Positions 40,684 to 52,100 of a stretch of DNA of 64,000 nt are shown here, piece after piece. Every line of letters starts with the position of its first letter. Position 1 is the first letter of the stretch. The stretch is from assembly GCA_964432205.1 (NCBI GenBank), contig CAYSMK010000018.1, positions 1-64,000 on the forward strand, in the 5' to 3' direction. Source of the DNA: Geomobilibacter sp964432205 (lineage in GTDB: Bacteria > Desulfobacterota > Desulfuromonadia > Geobacterales > DSM-12255). The notes below the pieces were generated by a model. It saw only the letters and a list, made by a program, of their open reading frames with translations. It did no database searches and was not told where the DNA came from. Made by a program: the position numbers and the translations under genes.

Positions 40684-41793
40684 TTAGCTCCCCTTGCCGA
40701 GGTAGTCGGCCAGGAATGTCCGTTTGTACTCTGCAAACCGGCCATCCTCGATGGCCTGACGGATGTCCGCCATCATGGCCAGGTAGAAGTGGACGTTGTG
40801 GATGCTGGCCAGGATTGCCGAGAGTACCTCGTTGGCGTTGAACAGGTGGTGCAGGTAGGCCCTGGTGAAGTTGCGGCAGGTGTAGCAGGTGCAATTCGGT
40901 TCGATGGGGTAGAAGTCCCGTTTGTAGTTCTTGTGGGTGAGGCGGATCTTGCCCCGGTTGGTGAAGAGGGTAGCGCTCCGCGCATAGCGGGTGGGAATGA
41001 CGCAGTCGAACATATCCATTCCCCGCTCGACGCTCTCCAGGATGTCCTCGGGCAGGCCGACCCCCATGAGGTAGCGGGGCTTGTCCGTCGGCAGGAACGG
41101 GGCGGTCATGGCGACCACCTTTTTCAGGAGTTCCAGCCCTTCGCCGACCGATACCCCGCCGATGGCGTAGCCGGGAAAGTCCATGGCCACCAGTTCCCTG
41201 GCGCACAGGGCACGCAGATCCTCGAAAACGCTCCCTTGGACGATGCCGAACAGTGCCTGGTCCTGACGGGTCTGGGCCTTTTTGCACGCCTCTGCCCAAC
41301 GGATGGTCTTCTTGGTGGAGGCGGCGGCGTACTGGCGGTCGCAGGGGTAGGGGATGCATTCGTCAAAGGCCATGATAATGTCCGCCCCCAGCGCTTCCTG
41401 GATGGCAATGGCCTTGGCCGGATCGAGGAAGACCTCGTCGCCGGTGATCTCATGCTTGAAATAGGCGCCGTGCTCGGTGATCCGCTTGTTGGGGAGCGAA
41501 AAAACCTGAAACCCGCCGGAGTCGGTGAGAATCGGCCGGTCCCATGCCATGAACCGGTGCAGACCGCCAGCCTTTGCCACCAGCCCTTCGCCGGGGCGCA
41601 GGTGGAGATGGTAGGTGTTGGAAAGAATGATCTGGGCGCCGGTGGCCACCACCTGCTCCGGGGTCATCGCCTTCATGGCCGCATGGGTGCCGACCGGCAT
41701 GAAGATCGGGGTTTCTATGGTGCCATGGGGGGTTTCCAGCCGGCCGCGGCGGGCAGCCGTGCGGGAATCGGTTTTAAGCAGAGTAAAGCGCAT
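40684..41793 (-). CDS. tgt: tRNA-guanine(34) transglycosylase
   Basis: A 369-residue Tgt that exchanges guanine-34 for the queuosine precursor preQ1 in tRNAs for Asp, Asn, His and Tyr. The start MRFTLLKTDSRTAARRGRLETPHGTI at 41791-41793 is the family start. Catalytic motifs: ILTDSGGFQVFSL, FDECIPYPC, GYAIGGVSVGE; zinc ligands CTCYTC and the following His (YLHH). A strong promoter lies at 41836-41864. It is co-transcribed with the PilZ gene downstream. The usual yajC-secDF neighbours are absent. Confidence 0.96.
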   Translation of the reverse strand: MRFTLLKTDSRTAARRGRLETPHGTIETPIFMPVGTHAAMKAMTPEQVVATGAQIILSNTYHLHLRPGEGLVAKAGGLHRFMAWDRPILTDSGGFQVFSLPNKRITEHGAYFKHEITGDEVFLDPAKAIAIQEALGADIIMAFDECIPYPCDRQYAAASTKKTIRWAEACKKAQTRQDQALFGIVQGSVFEDLRALCARELVAMDFPGYAIGGVSVGEGLELLKKVVAMTAPFLPTDKPRYLMGVGLPEDILESVERGMDMFDCVIPTRYARSATLFTNRGKIRLTHKNYKRDFYPIEPNCTCYTCRNFTRAYLHHLFNANEVLSAILASIHNVHFYLAMMADIRQAIEDGRFAEYKRTFLADYLGKGS

Positions 41794-41835
41794 TGGCGAT
41801 GAAATCCTTTTCGTGTCGTGCAGATAGTTTCGCGC

Positions 41836-41864
41836 ATTATCGACGTTGGCGCGAAGTACGTCAA
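41836..41864 (-). promoter_or_regulatory. Sigma-70-like promoter of tgt
   Basis: Minus strand: TTGACG (41864-41859), exactly 17 nt, GATAAT (41841-41836), 43 nt before the tgt ATG. Confidence 0.62.
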
Positions 41865-42022
41865 GAGGCTGGGTCAGGAGGAGTAAGGTTTTTTCATCTC
41901 CCCGATTCCCTGCTCCTCTGTTTTGCGTATACTGTGTGCACAATGAGAAATGATGCGAGCCCATAAATAAGAGGCTTTTCCGGGTAATCAGCGGCCACTG
42001 TATACACAATTTTGTTGATTTT

Positions 42023-42105
42023 TCCTAAAACGACGTTTAGGATGCAGCCGACAATTTGTGGAAGGAACAGCGGTGCGACTGCACAAAAAATATTGATTAT
42101 CAATA
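42023..42105. promoter_or_regulatory. Two palindromes upstream of frdC
   Basis: TCCTAAA-ACGACG-TTTAGGA at 42023-42042 is a perfect inverted repeat with a 6-nt centre. TATTGATTATCAATA at 42091-42105 is a perfect 15-bp palindrome of 7-1-7 form, reminiscent of Fur-type boxes. Both lie in the 449-bp tgt-frdC gap (41794-42242), which has no gene. They are candidate operators for the respiratory operon. Confidence 0.45.
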
Positions 42106-42242
42106 AACTTCGGGAAAGGGGATCGATATGCAAGAGTTAAGCAGTTGGCGAGGACCACCGCTCGGACAGGAACCAAGACTCTGGAACCTCATCCCTTACT
42201 GACACGAACCACACTCCTAAGAAACTGGTAAAGGAAAGGAAA

Positions 42243-42908
42243 ATGCAAATGCTCAACAGTACAGTGGGCAGAAAGATTCTCATGTCGATCAGCGGCCAGG
42301 GAATGGTCCTGTTCGCCATCGTGCACATGCTGGGGAACTCCTCCATTTTTGTCGGCCCCAACGGTATCAACGCCTACGCCCAACACCTTCACGACCTGGG
42401 GCCGCTGGTCTGGATCTTCCGCCTGGTGATGCTGGCCTTCCTGCTGGTCCACCTGACCTATGGCATCATGCTGACCCTGGAGAACAAGGCCGCCAATCCG
42501 GCCGGCTATGCGGTCAACAAGAAAATCAAGGCGACCTTCTCCAGCGAAACCATGATCTGGACCGGTCTGACCCTGCTCGCCTTCATCATCTACCATATCC
42601 TCCACTTCACGGCCCGGGTCACGCCTGGTGTCGTGAAAGGGGTTGACGCCCTGGGACGCTTCGACGTCTTCAATATGGTGACTTCGGCCTTCCACAATGC
42701 CGGAACCGCCCTGATCTACGTGGTTGCCATGGCAGCCCTCTTCCTCCATCTTTCCCACGGGATACAGAGCTTCTTCCAGACCCTGGGGTGGAACAACGAC
42801 AAGACCCAGCCGGGGATCACGGTGGCTGGCAAGGCGGTGTCCTTCGTGCTGCTGGCGGGATATGTGCTCATTCCCGTCTCCATCCTGGCCGGCATTCTGA
42901 CAAAATAG
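42243..42908 (+). CDS. frdC: Succinate dehydrogenase/fumarate reductase cytochrome b subunit
   Basis: A 221-residue membrane anchor with five helices, of the B-type (diheme, single-subunit) seen in Geobacter and Wolinella-like fumarate reductases. Haem-ligand histidines appear in FAIVHMLGN, FLLVHLTYG, IIYHILHFT, SAFHNAG and LFLHLSHG. It carries electrons between menaquinone and the iron-sulphur subunit. AGGAAA precedes the ATG; an alternative ATG is two codons later. It is the first gene of frdCAB, 10 bp before frdA. In Geobacter one such enzyme can act as both succinate dehydrogenase and fumarate reductase. Confidence 0.93.
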   Translation: MQMLNSTVGRKILMSISGQGMVLFAIVHMLGNSSIFVGPNGINAYAQHLHDLGPLVWIFRLVMLAFLLVHLTYGIMLTLENKAANPAGYAVNKKIKATFSSETMIWTGLTLLAFIIYHILHFTARVTPGVVKGVDALGRFDVFNMVTSAFHNAGTALIYVVAMAALFLHLSHGIQSFFQTLGWNNDKTQPGITVAGKAVSFVLLAGYVLIPVSILAGILTK

Positions 42909-42918
42909 GGGGTTTAGA

Positions 42919-44831
<1,913 letters not shown>

Positions 44832-44832
<1 letters not shown>

Positions 44833-45572
44833 TGAACCTTACACTACACGTCTGGCGCCAAAAGGGTCCCAATGCTCCGGGCAAGCTGGAGACCTACGAC
44901 GCACACAATGTCAGCCCGGACCAGTCTTTCCTGGAAATGCTCGACGAGGTGAACGAGGGGCTGATCAGGAAAGGGGTCGAGCCGATCGCGTTCGACCACG
45001 ACTGCCGCGAAGGGATCTGCGGGATGTGCTCCCAGGTCATCAACGGTGTTCCCCATGGCGGGCAGGACCGGACCACGGTCTGCCAGCTCCACATGCGCTC
45101 GTTCAAGGACGGCGACAACATCTTCATCGAGCCGTGGCGCGCCACTGCCTTCCCGATCGTCAAGGACCTCGTTGTCGACCGTGGGAACCTGGATGTCATC
45201 ATCCAGGCCGGTGGCTACACCTCCTGCCATACCGGCGGGATTGCCGACGGGAACGCCCTGCTCATCCCGAAACCCGAGGCCGATTACGCCATGGACGCTG
45301 CCGAGTGCATCGGCTGCGGTGCCTGTGTGGCCGGTTGCCCCAACGGTTCGGCCATGCTCTTCACCAGCGCCAAGGTGGCCCAGCTGGCGGTCCTTCCGCA
45401 AGGTAAGGCCGAGGCAGCCGCCCGGGTCAACAACATGACCGAGGCACTCAAGGAGTGCGGGTTCGGCAACTGCACCAACCACTACGAGTGCCAGGCCGCC
45501 TGCCCGAAGGGGATCAACGTCAAGTTCATCGCCAAGCTGAACCGTGAATACCTGAAGGCCATTGCCAGCTAG
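44832..45572 (+). CDS. frdB: Succinate dehydrogenase/fumarate reductase iron-sulphur subunit
   Basis: A 246-residue protein with an N-terminal 2Fe-2S domain (CREGICGMC plus a later Cys in TTVCQLHM) and a C-terminal domain with the 4Fe-4S and 3Fe-4S ligands (CIGCGACVAGCP and CTNHYECQAACP). It passes electrons between FAD and the haems. It overlaps frdA by one base and is followed by a strong terminator, so frdCAB forms one operon. Confidence 0.96.
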
Positions 45573-45598
45573 TTTCCTGGCCGTAGATGAGTAGTGAA

Positions 45599-45625
45599 GG
45601 CGGGTCGACAGACCCGCCTTTTTTT
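45599..45625 (+). terminator. Rho-independent terminator of frdCAB
   Basis: GGCGGGTC, loop GACA, GACCCGCC, then seven T, 27 bp after the frdB stop. Confidence 0.92.
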
Positions 45626-45669
45626 GCGCAATTCTCCGGGAACGACGCGTTGATGGGACGAGGATTTAA

Positions 45670-45698
45670 TTGACGGATTTGGTCGGGTATGCTACTCA
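45670..45698 (+). promoter_or_regulatory. Candidate promoter of cysE
   Basis: TTGACG (45670-45675), 17 nt, TACTCA (45693-45698), 36 nt before the cysE ATG. The -10 box is weak. Confidence 0.4.
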
Positions 45699-45733
45699 AA
45701 ATTATCAAGGCGTGAAACGGGAGGAGAAAGCCC

Positions 45734-46420
<687 letters not shown>

Positions 46421-46448
46421 TCCGCGCTATCTATACATGACAGAACTG

Positions 46449-46485
46449 ACTGGGAAGCCGCTGATGGCTTCCCAGTTCTATTTTT
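46449..46485 (+). terminator. Rho-independent terminator of cysE
   Basis: ACTGGGAAGCC (46449-46459) and GGCTTCCCAGT (46466-46476) form a perfect 11-bp stem with a GCTGAT loop, followed by TCTATTTTT. Confidence 0.88.
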
Positions 46486-46502
46486 GAGGTTGCAAAAAGC
46501 CT

Positions 46503-47828
46503 ATGAAACGCGTTGCCATATCCACACTTGGGTGCAAGACCAATCAGTTCGAATCGGCCGCCATGGCCGAGTCTCTGGGGCGTGAGGGGTACGAGTTGGT
46601 TCCCTTCGACACCGAGGCAGATGTCTATATCGTCAATACCTGCACGGTGACAGGACGTACCGACAGCGAGTCGCGTCGGCTGATCCGTCGGGCGGCCCGG
46701 AGGAACAGCGCTGCCAGGGTGGTGGTGACAGGCTGCTATGCCCAGGTGGCGGCCGCTGCCGTTACGTCCCTCCCCGGCGTCAGCCTTGTCGTCGGCAACA
46801 CGGAAAAGAAATCGATTGCCGAACTGCTCCGCACCCTGGACGGCGAGCAGCGGGTGCTGGTCTCGGACATCATGGCCGAGAAGCGGGTCGAGCCCCTGCG
46901 CCTGGAAACCTTTGCCGAGCATACCCGGGCCTTCCTGCAGGTGCAGAACGGCTGCAACGCCTTCTGCTCCTACTGCATCGTGCCCTATGCCCGTGGCAGG
47001 AGCCGCAGCGTTGCCGCAGAAGATGTCCTGGCGGGAATCAGGCGCTTCGCTGCTGAGGGGTTTCGCGAGGTGGTCCTGACCGGCATCCATCTCGGGGCCT
47101 ATGGGCTGGACCTGGAGCCGCCGCTGGAACTGCTGGACCTGTTGACTGCGGTGGAGGAGCACGGGACTGTCCCCAGGCTGCGCCTCGGCTCCGTGGAGCC
47201 GAACGAGGTGACCGATGGGATGATCGCGCTCCTGGCCCGTTCAAGGGTCGTCTGCCCTCATCTTCATATCCCGCTGCAGAGCGGCTCGGACACGGTTCTC
47301 GGCCGGATGAACCGCCGCTACGGCCGGGCATTTGTGCAGGCACTGGTCACCAGGCTGACAGCCACCGTGCCCGACATCACCATCGGCATGGACGTGATTG
47401 CCGGGTTTCCCGGCGAGACGGACGAAGAGCATGCGGAAACCGTTGCCCTCCTTGACGAACTGCCGGTCGCCTATCTGCACGTCTTTCCCTATTCCTCCCG
47501 CACCGGGACCCCGGCCGCCGCCATGGCCGGCCATTTGCCGCCGGCGGTGATCACCGGGAGGGGAGCGGAGCTGCGGGCGCTCGGTGCGCACAAAAAGGCT
47601 GTCCATGCGGACCGATTCGTCGGCAGGGAACTGCCGGTGCTGGTGCAGGAGGTGGTGCGGCCGGGACTGGTGCGGGGGCTTTCCCGAAACTATCTGGTCG
47701 TCACCCTGGCGGGCGACGAGCAGTTGTTGAACCGGGAGGTCACCGTCCGGGTGACTGGCGTGTCGGTGGACGGTGTCCGGGGCGAGAGGGTTCAGGCAGG
47801 TGTCGGGTCCGGGCCCAGAGTGAAGTAG
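46503..47828 (+). CDS. mtaB: tRNA (t6A37) methylthiotransferase MtaB
   Basis: A 441-residue radical SAM enzyme of the MiaB/MtaB group. The N-terminal domain carries three Cys for an auxiliary cluster (STLGCKTNQFE, VNTCTVT, VTGCYAQ), the radical SAM motif is CNAFCSYC, and the C-terminus holds a TRAM-like domain. STLGCKTNQFES and the NEVTD segment are typical of MtaB, which adds a methylthio group to t6A37 of tRNAs reading ANN codons. Start at ATG 46503. Its last 37 bp overlap the convergent kinase gene. Confidence 0.92.
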   Translation: MKRVAISTLGCKTNQFESAAMAESLGREGYELVPFDTEADVYIVNTCTVTGRTDSESRRLIRRAARRNSAARVVVTGCYAQVAAAAVTSLPGVSLVVGNTEKKSIAELLRTLDGEQRVLVSDIMAEKRVEPLRLETFAEHTRAFLQVQNGCNAFCSYCIVPYARGRSRSVAAEDVLAGIRRFAAEGFREVVLTGIHLGAYGLDLEPPLELLDLLTAVEEHGTVPRLRLGSVEPNEVTDGMIALLARSRVVCPHLHIPLQSGSDTVLGRMNRRYGRAFVQALVTRLTATVPDITIGMDVIAGFPGETDEEHAETVALLDELPVAYLHVFPYSSRTGTPAAAMAGHLPPAVITGRGAELRALGAHKKAVHADRFVGRELPVLVQEVVRPGLVRGLSRNYLVVTLAGDEQLLNREVTVRVTGVSVDGVRGERVQAGVGSGPRVK

Positions 47829-49183
47829 AAGGTGGTACCGCTGCCGGGCGTACTCTCGGCCCAGATCCTGCCGCCGTGGCGGCGAATTATCCGCTGGACC
47901 GTTGCCAGGCCGATACCGATGCCGGGGAACTCCTGGTTGCTGTGCAGGCGCTGGAACGGGGTAAACAGTTTCGCCGCATACTCCATGGAGAACCCGGCGC
48001 CATTGTCGCGCAGATAGAATACCCGGCCATCTTCCGTTGTCAGTTCGCCGAACTCGATGCGTGCCAGCTCCCTGCCCATAGTGTATTTCCAGGCATTTTC
48101 CAGCAGATTTTCCATGACCGAGCGCAAGAGCCTCGCTTCACCTTCCACCACGACCCCCTCCTGGATGGCGAGGGTTACCAACCTCTCCGGGTCTGTTCCT
48201 TTGAGCTCGCTGCAGACTTCGCGGACAAGGTCGCTCAGGTTCACGCCCTGCTTCTGAATAGTCCCCTGGTTCAGCCGTGACAGGGAGAGCAGGGCACTGA
48301 TCATCTGCTCCATCCGTTCGGTTGCCGTGCAGATCTTGAGCAGATATCGCTCGCCGGCTTCGTCGAAACGTCCACGATAGTCTTCCAGGAGGGCACGGCT
48401 GTACCCGGCGATATGGTGGAGCGGCGCCTGCAGATCGTGGGAGACGGAGTAGCTGAACGCCTCCAGTTCCTGGTTCGCCATCTCCAGTTGAGCGGTGCGC
48501 TCTGCGACCCGCTGCTCCAGTTCGGCGTTCAACGTGACGATCTCCGCCTCTGCCTTTTTCAGTGCCGTAATATCCTGGTTTACTGCAATGACGCCGATGA
48601 TGGTCCCGGCCTCATCGCGCAGCGGAACGGACGAGTGGAGAATGGTTTTTCGCTCGCCGGCAAAGGTTTCGATATCGATGATCTCGTCCCGGGAGCTCTC
48701 GCCGCGGGTCAATGCCCTTGCCACGCCCCATTCGTGGGCTTCGATCGGCTTGCCCGAGGCCGACCACCACCCCTTGTACTCGCCGAAGTCCGCCTTGTCC
48801 AGCAGCCGGAGCCCCCCCCAGATCTCTTCAAAGGCCTTGTTGCCGCGCGTAATCGTTCCCTCGGCGTCAACTATGACGACGCCGACCGGCAAGGTTTCCA
48901 GGGTGGTCCCGAGAAGTTGCCGTTCCCGGGCGAGGTGCTCGGAATGCTGCTGCTGGAGGGTGAGATAGTGGCGGATCATGAGGTAGAGGAGAACGGCCGT
49001 GACCAGGACGTATCCCCACCCTTTGTAGGTAGATAGAACCGCGATCCGCTCCGGGTCCCTGACAAACTCGACCAGTATCCGGTCGGAAAAAAGGATCCAG
49101 AAGGCACCGATCGTTGCGTAGATGGCCGCTATGATCAGGGGGGCTTGGGCGGTGTTCGGGGCTGGGAGCTCGGTTCGGTTCAT
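47792..49183 (-). CDS. Membrane PAS-domain sensor histidine kinase
   Basis: A 463-residue kinase. The start MNRTELPAPNTAQ at 49181-49183 is chosen; longer in-frame starts add an unlikely leader. Two membrane helices lie close together (about 14-34 and 50-68) with a short loop between, so the signal is probably sensed in the cytoplasm or membrane. Then PAS (about 85-205), a coiled linker (LNAELEQRVAERTAQLEMANQELEAF), HisKA (YSVSHDLQAPLHHIAGYSRAL) and HATPase (DNGAGFSMEYAAKLFTPFQRLH, GIGIGLATVQRII). It is a paralogue of the kinase at 25356. No response regulator is adjacent. It converges on mtaB with a 37-bp overlap. Confidence 0.9.
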   Translation of the reverse strand: MNRTELPAPNTAQAPLIIAAIYATIGAFWILFSDRILVEFVRDPERIAVLSTYKGWGYVLVTAVLLYLMIRHYLTLQQQHSEHLARERQLLGTTLETLPVGVVIVDAEGTITRGNKAFEEIWGGLRLLDKADFGEYKGWWSASGKPIEAHEWGVARALTRGESSRDEIIDIETFAGERKTILHSSVPLRDEAGTIIGVIAVNQDITALKKAEAEIVTLNAELEQRVAERTAQLEMANQELEAFSYSVSHDLQAPLHHIAGYSRALLEDYRGRFDEAGERYLLKICTATERMEQMISALLSLSRLNQGTIQKQGVNLSDLVREVCSELKGTDPERLVTLAIQEGVVVEGEARLLRSVMENLLENAWKYTMGRELARIEFGELTTEDGRVFYLRDNGAGFSMEYAAKLFTPFQRLHSNQEFPGIGIGLATVQRIIRRHGGRIWAESTPGSGTTFYFTLGPDPTPA

Positions 49184-49268
49184 TGCGGGCTCTCTTGGGA
49201 GCATTGTTGAACAACGCCAGAATTGTATCGGATATGGAGCCTGATGCAATGCCCGTTGATTTCAGCCT

Positions 49269-50555
49269 TCAGCGATTGGCCCCTACCTGCGTAAGGAGCC
49301 ACTCCACCCTGCGCACGTCGGCAAGCGTGGCAAACTCGCGGTAGTCGTCCACACCGTCCGTGTCCAGCCCACGATAGAAACGGGGACGCTTTTCCGTGAG
49401 TCCGCTCAGCGCCTTCTTGGTCGGATAGTCGTCACTGGCTACTGCGCCGGCCCTGTCGTGGAGTCCCATCACGATGCTGTAGCCAAGATGAAACAGCCTG
49501 TGCAGGAACTCCTTGCGGATAATGGCCAGCGCCTGCTCTTCATCCCCTCCGGAGAGATGCTCAAGGGCGATGCTCAAGAGCCCGGCGACCCGCTCTCCGG
49601 TTCGCTGGACCGCGTCCCTGTCGGTGAGCTGAACCCTGTCGGCTACCAGGGCTTTGTTGATCAGGTACTGCAGCTCCCGGGCGAGCTCCGGTGAGGCCAG
49701 CCGGACCAGCAGCCTGGCAACCAGGGTGTCGCCTGCCGGCTGGTGGGTGGTGACGAGGCCGGCATCGTTCAGGACCGGGGCCAGGACCTTGTCACCAGCA
49801 AGGCGAAAGGTGTCCGGATTCACCCGCGTATAGACCGACAGCGACTCCTCCAGGGACGGTATCCCTTCGTCGGCCAGGCGACCGGTCCGGAACTGGAGAC
49901 AGAGCTCTTCCTGTTCGATCACCAGTTCCCCCTTGATCCCTTCCATCAGGGCCAGATAAAGGTGCTGATCGACGCGGAAGACGATATCCAGGAATACGCC
50001 GATGAGCTGGGCGTACTCCTGGTTGATGAACTTCATGAAGTAGCAGTCGTCGAAACTGTGGTCCCACTCGATGTTCCGCTCTTCGTCGGAGATCAGGTCG
50101 CCCATTCCTCCCCGCACGATCACCCCCTGTTTCAGGGTGAGGATGAGCAGTTCCAGTTCCAGGTGGGGGAGGATCTGCAGGAAGTGCTCTTCGCCGGCGG
50201 CGATGATGGTTCCCAGCCAGGCGAAGGCCCGATCTGGCAGGAATTCGCCATTGTCCCACAGCTCCTGGTCGAGGATGAACAGCTCCTGGCGCGGCGAGAC
50301 GAGCGAGAGCAGGTCGGCGGCGCTCTCCTGCCCCACATCGGCAGTCAGCTGGTAGATCTCCAGCGCCGGAAGTGCCCGGGTGAGCTGTTTGCCATCGGCG
50401 TCGGTAAGGAGCAGATCGAGTTTTCCCTTGCCGCTGACCCGGTGCAGGTGGTCCAGCTTGTCCGGAAAGGAGAGCCGGGAGAATTCCTGGGGTGTCAGCC
50501 GTTTGCCCTTGATCAGGGTGAGATTGGCGGCGCTGTGGTCATGGGATCTGGGCAC
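49269..50555 (-). CDS. DUF6178 family protein
   Basis: A 428-residue soluble protein of a family I know mainly from Geobacter-like and other anaerobic bacteria. It begins LTLIKGKRLTPQEFSRLSFPDKLDHLHRVSGKGKLDLLLTDADGKQL and contains YQLTADVGQESAADLLSLVSPRQELFILDQELWD and WDHSFDDCYFMKFINQEYAQLIG. It is acidic, mostly helical, and has no catalytic motif I can name. It lies between the kinase and the YkgJ-like gene, co-oriented with both, with gaps of 85 and 76 bp. Function is unknown. Confidence 0.75.
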   Translation of the reverse strand: MPRSHDHSAANLTLIKGKRLTPQEFSRLSFPDKLDHLHRVSGKGKLDLLLTDADGKQLTRALPALEIYQLTADVGQESAADLLSLVSPRQELFILDQELWDNGEFLPDRAFAWLGTIIAAGEEHFLQILPHLELELLILTLKQGVIVRGGMGDLISDEERNIEWDHSFDDCYFMKFINQEYAQLIGVFLDIVFRVDQHLYLALMEGIKGELVIEQEELCLQFRTGRLADEGIPSLEESLSVYTRVNPDTFRLAGDKVLAPVLNDAGLVTTHQPAGDTLVARLLVRLASPELARELQYLINKALVADRVQLTDRDAVQRTGERVAGLLSIALEHLSGGDEEQALAIIRKEFLHRLFHLGYSIVMGLHDRAGAVASDDYPTKKALSGLTEKRPRFYRGLDTDGVDDYREFATLADVRRVEWLLTQVGANR

Positions 50556-50631
50556 GATTCGACTCCTGTTATTGCTCGGGGCTCAGGGTTGGGGGGTGAG
50601 GGCTCGGGGCAGAACCTTGAAAGAAGGTGGA

Positions 50632-50961
50632 TCAGGGGCGTGGCTTCCTGCTCTTCCTGGCCTGTATTGTTGCTTCCGTTTTAGTGGGGGTGAGTTCCGG
50701 AAAGGCGCGGCGGTAGCCGCAGTCGGGGTGAAGCCAGCGGAGCTGTTGGAGGAGCTCCGGCGTCAGTTTTATGCAGGCCGGATTGATGGTGGCGCGCCGG
50801 TCGTAAACCTTGCACTGCCTGCTCACCACGTCCAGGTAGCGGCACGGGGTCTGGGTGTAGAAGATGGTCCCGCGTTCGTTCTCGATCTTCTCGAAACAGC
50901 ACTGGCCGCAGCGGTTACAGAGGGCGTCCCACGCGGTATCGTCGATATGTTCGTGTGTCAT
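50632..50961 (-). CDS. YkgJ-family cysteine cluster protein
   Basis: A 109-residue protein with the YkgJ (UPF0153) pattern: CNRCGQCC near residue 15, then CRYLDVVSRQCKVYDRR and the final conserved Cys in NPACIKLTPELL. Eight or so cysteines probably bind an iron-sulphur cluster or zinc; the biochemical role of the family is not established. A basic tail (ARKSRKPRP) ends it. It is downstream of an interrupted stretch holding a GNAT remnant on the other strand. Confidence 0.85.
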   Translation of the reverse strand: MTHEHIDDTAWDALCNRCGQCCFEKIENERGTIFYTQTPCRYLDVVSRQCKVYDRRATINPACIKLTPELLQQLRWLHPDCGYRRAFPELTPTKTEATIQARKSRKPRP

Positions 50962-51014
50962 GGACTGGACAGAATAAACCAGGCGTGTAAGGGTGTCAAT
51001 CCAAGGTTTTTCGG

Positions 51015-51350
51015 ATGGCTACCGGCTTAGCTGCGGATCATTTTCACCACGATCTCGATGGCGCGGCCCGCGAGTTTCTTCCCCATGAGGCAATCTGTCC
51101 GGATTTCATCAACGCCGACCTGATTGCTGCCGGACTTCTCTGGATGCACACATCAGCCGCTGTTGGATTCTCAGAGATGGCGAAGTCCTGGCCGCTTACA
51201 TCACGCTGCTGGCGGACAAGCTTACTGTTGATGGGCGGTCGCTGGAAAGCGAAGGGGTGTTGTACGGGACATTCCCGGCAGTCAAAATAGGTTTTCTTGC
51301 CGCTGACAAAAGGGCTAAGGGGACAGGGACATTCCTGGTGGAAATGGCGC
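51015..51350 (+). pseudogene. GNAT acetyltransferase remnant, frameshifted and truncated
   Basis: From 51015 one frame gives an N-terminal segment (HHDLDGAAREFLPHEAI). From about 51143 a different frame (codon starts in register with 51176) reads SRCWILRDGEVLAAYITLLAD, LTVDGRSLESEGVLYGTFPAVK, and IGFLAADKRAKGTGTFLVEMAL, which together match the acetyl-CoA-binding core of GNAT proteins (the V-K-IG-L-A-D-R-G-G pattern). The homology stops where the convergent gspB gene ends at 51351, so the 3' part is lost. At least one frameshift and a truncation make a working product unlikely. Confidence 0.6.
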
Positions 51351-52100
51351 TTACTCCCCCTTGGAACTCCTCCCCAGTCCGACCTCGATCTTTTCCCCCT
51401 TGTAGGAAAACCGCACCCGGTCGGGAAATATCTCTTCGATCGTAGCCCCATCCACCGCAGCTCCGAGAACTACCGGCTGGCCGTTGACGATGGCCAGCCG
51501 GGAAGCGCTGTCCTTTTGCCAGGCGATCCCTGACACGCGGAGCGTCGGCACGGTATGGGGCTGTGGGGAGGCGGGGGCCGGTGCCGGTCTGGCCGTTGTG
51601 TCGGCCGGTGGCTGCGGCGTTGCGACTGGCGTCGGCACCGGTCTGGCGAACGGTGTCGGCACTGTTTCCCGCACAGGTGCGGGTGATGCCTGGCGGGGCA
51701 GTTGCTCGCGTGGTTTCTGCAGCGGCGGTGGCACAGGTACGGCAGCCGCCGGGTTGCGGTTGACAATTGCCGCTGGAGCTGCTGGAACTTGGGCGGATGG
51801 CACTGCTGCCGGTTGGGGCGACGGGGATGCCTTGACCGGTGCCGGCTGGGTCGGCACTTGGGGCGCATTTGCCTGGAGTCTGCCGGAAGGGGCGCTGCCG
51901 CGGCTGCGCCAGAGGATCATGCTGCCGCCCAGAACCGCTACTGCCAGGAATAGCGCGCAGAAGATCACCGGCAGCCGGGACCGGTGTCCGGGCCGTGGCG
52001 CCTTCTCGGTGAGTATGGCCCGAGAGATCTCCACCTGGCCCGAGAGCTTGGCCGCTTTCTCTGCCTCCAGTTTTTTCAATGCCTTCAGGATCGAGCTCAT
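51351..52100 (-). CDS. gspB: General secretion pathway protein B (GspB-like)
   Basis: A 249-residue protein with a short cytoplasmic start (MSSILKALKKLEAEKAAK), one membrane helix (about 43-62, LPVIFCALFLAVAVLGGSMI), a long Pro/Ala-rich periplasmic linker (about 65-185) and a C-terminal T2SSB-type domain (TLRVSGIAWQKDSASRLAIVNGQPVVLGAAVDGATIEEIFPDRVRFSY in segments). GspB partners the GspA ATPase, helping the type II secretin cross the peptidoglycan. It overlaps gspA by 4 bp. No core gsp genes are in the window. Confidence 0.88.
   Translation of the reverse strand: MSSILKALKKLEAEKAAKLSGQVEISRAILTEKAPRPGHRSRLPVIFCALFLAVAVLGGSMILWRSRGSAPSGRLQANAPQVPTQPAPVKASPSPQPAAVPSAQVPAAPAAIVNRNPAAAVPVPPPLQKPREQLPRQASPAPVRETVPTPFARPVPTPVATPQPPADTTARPAPAPASPQPHTVPTLRVSGIAWQKDSASRLAIVNGQPVVLGAAVDGATIEEIFPDRVRFSYKGEKIEVGLGRSSKGE

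Noticed and set aside
40676..41359. Long N-terminal extension of the PilZ frame
   Set aside because: It is read out of frame inside tgt, which is a well-conserved gene; the PilZ gene starts after the tgt stop.
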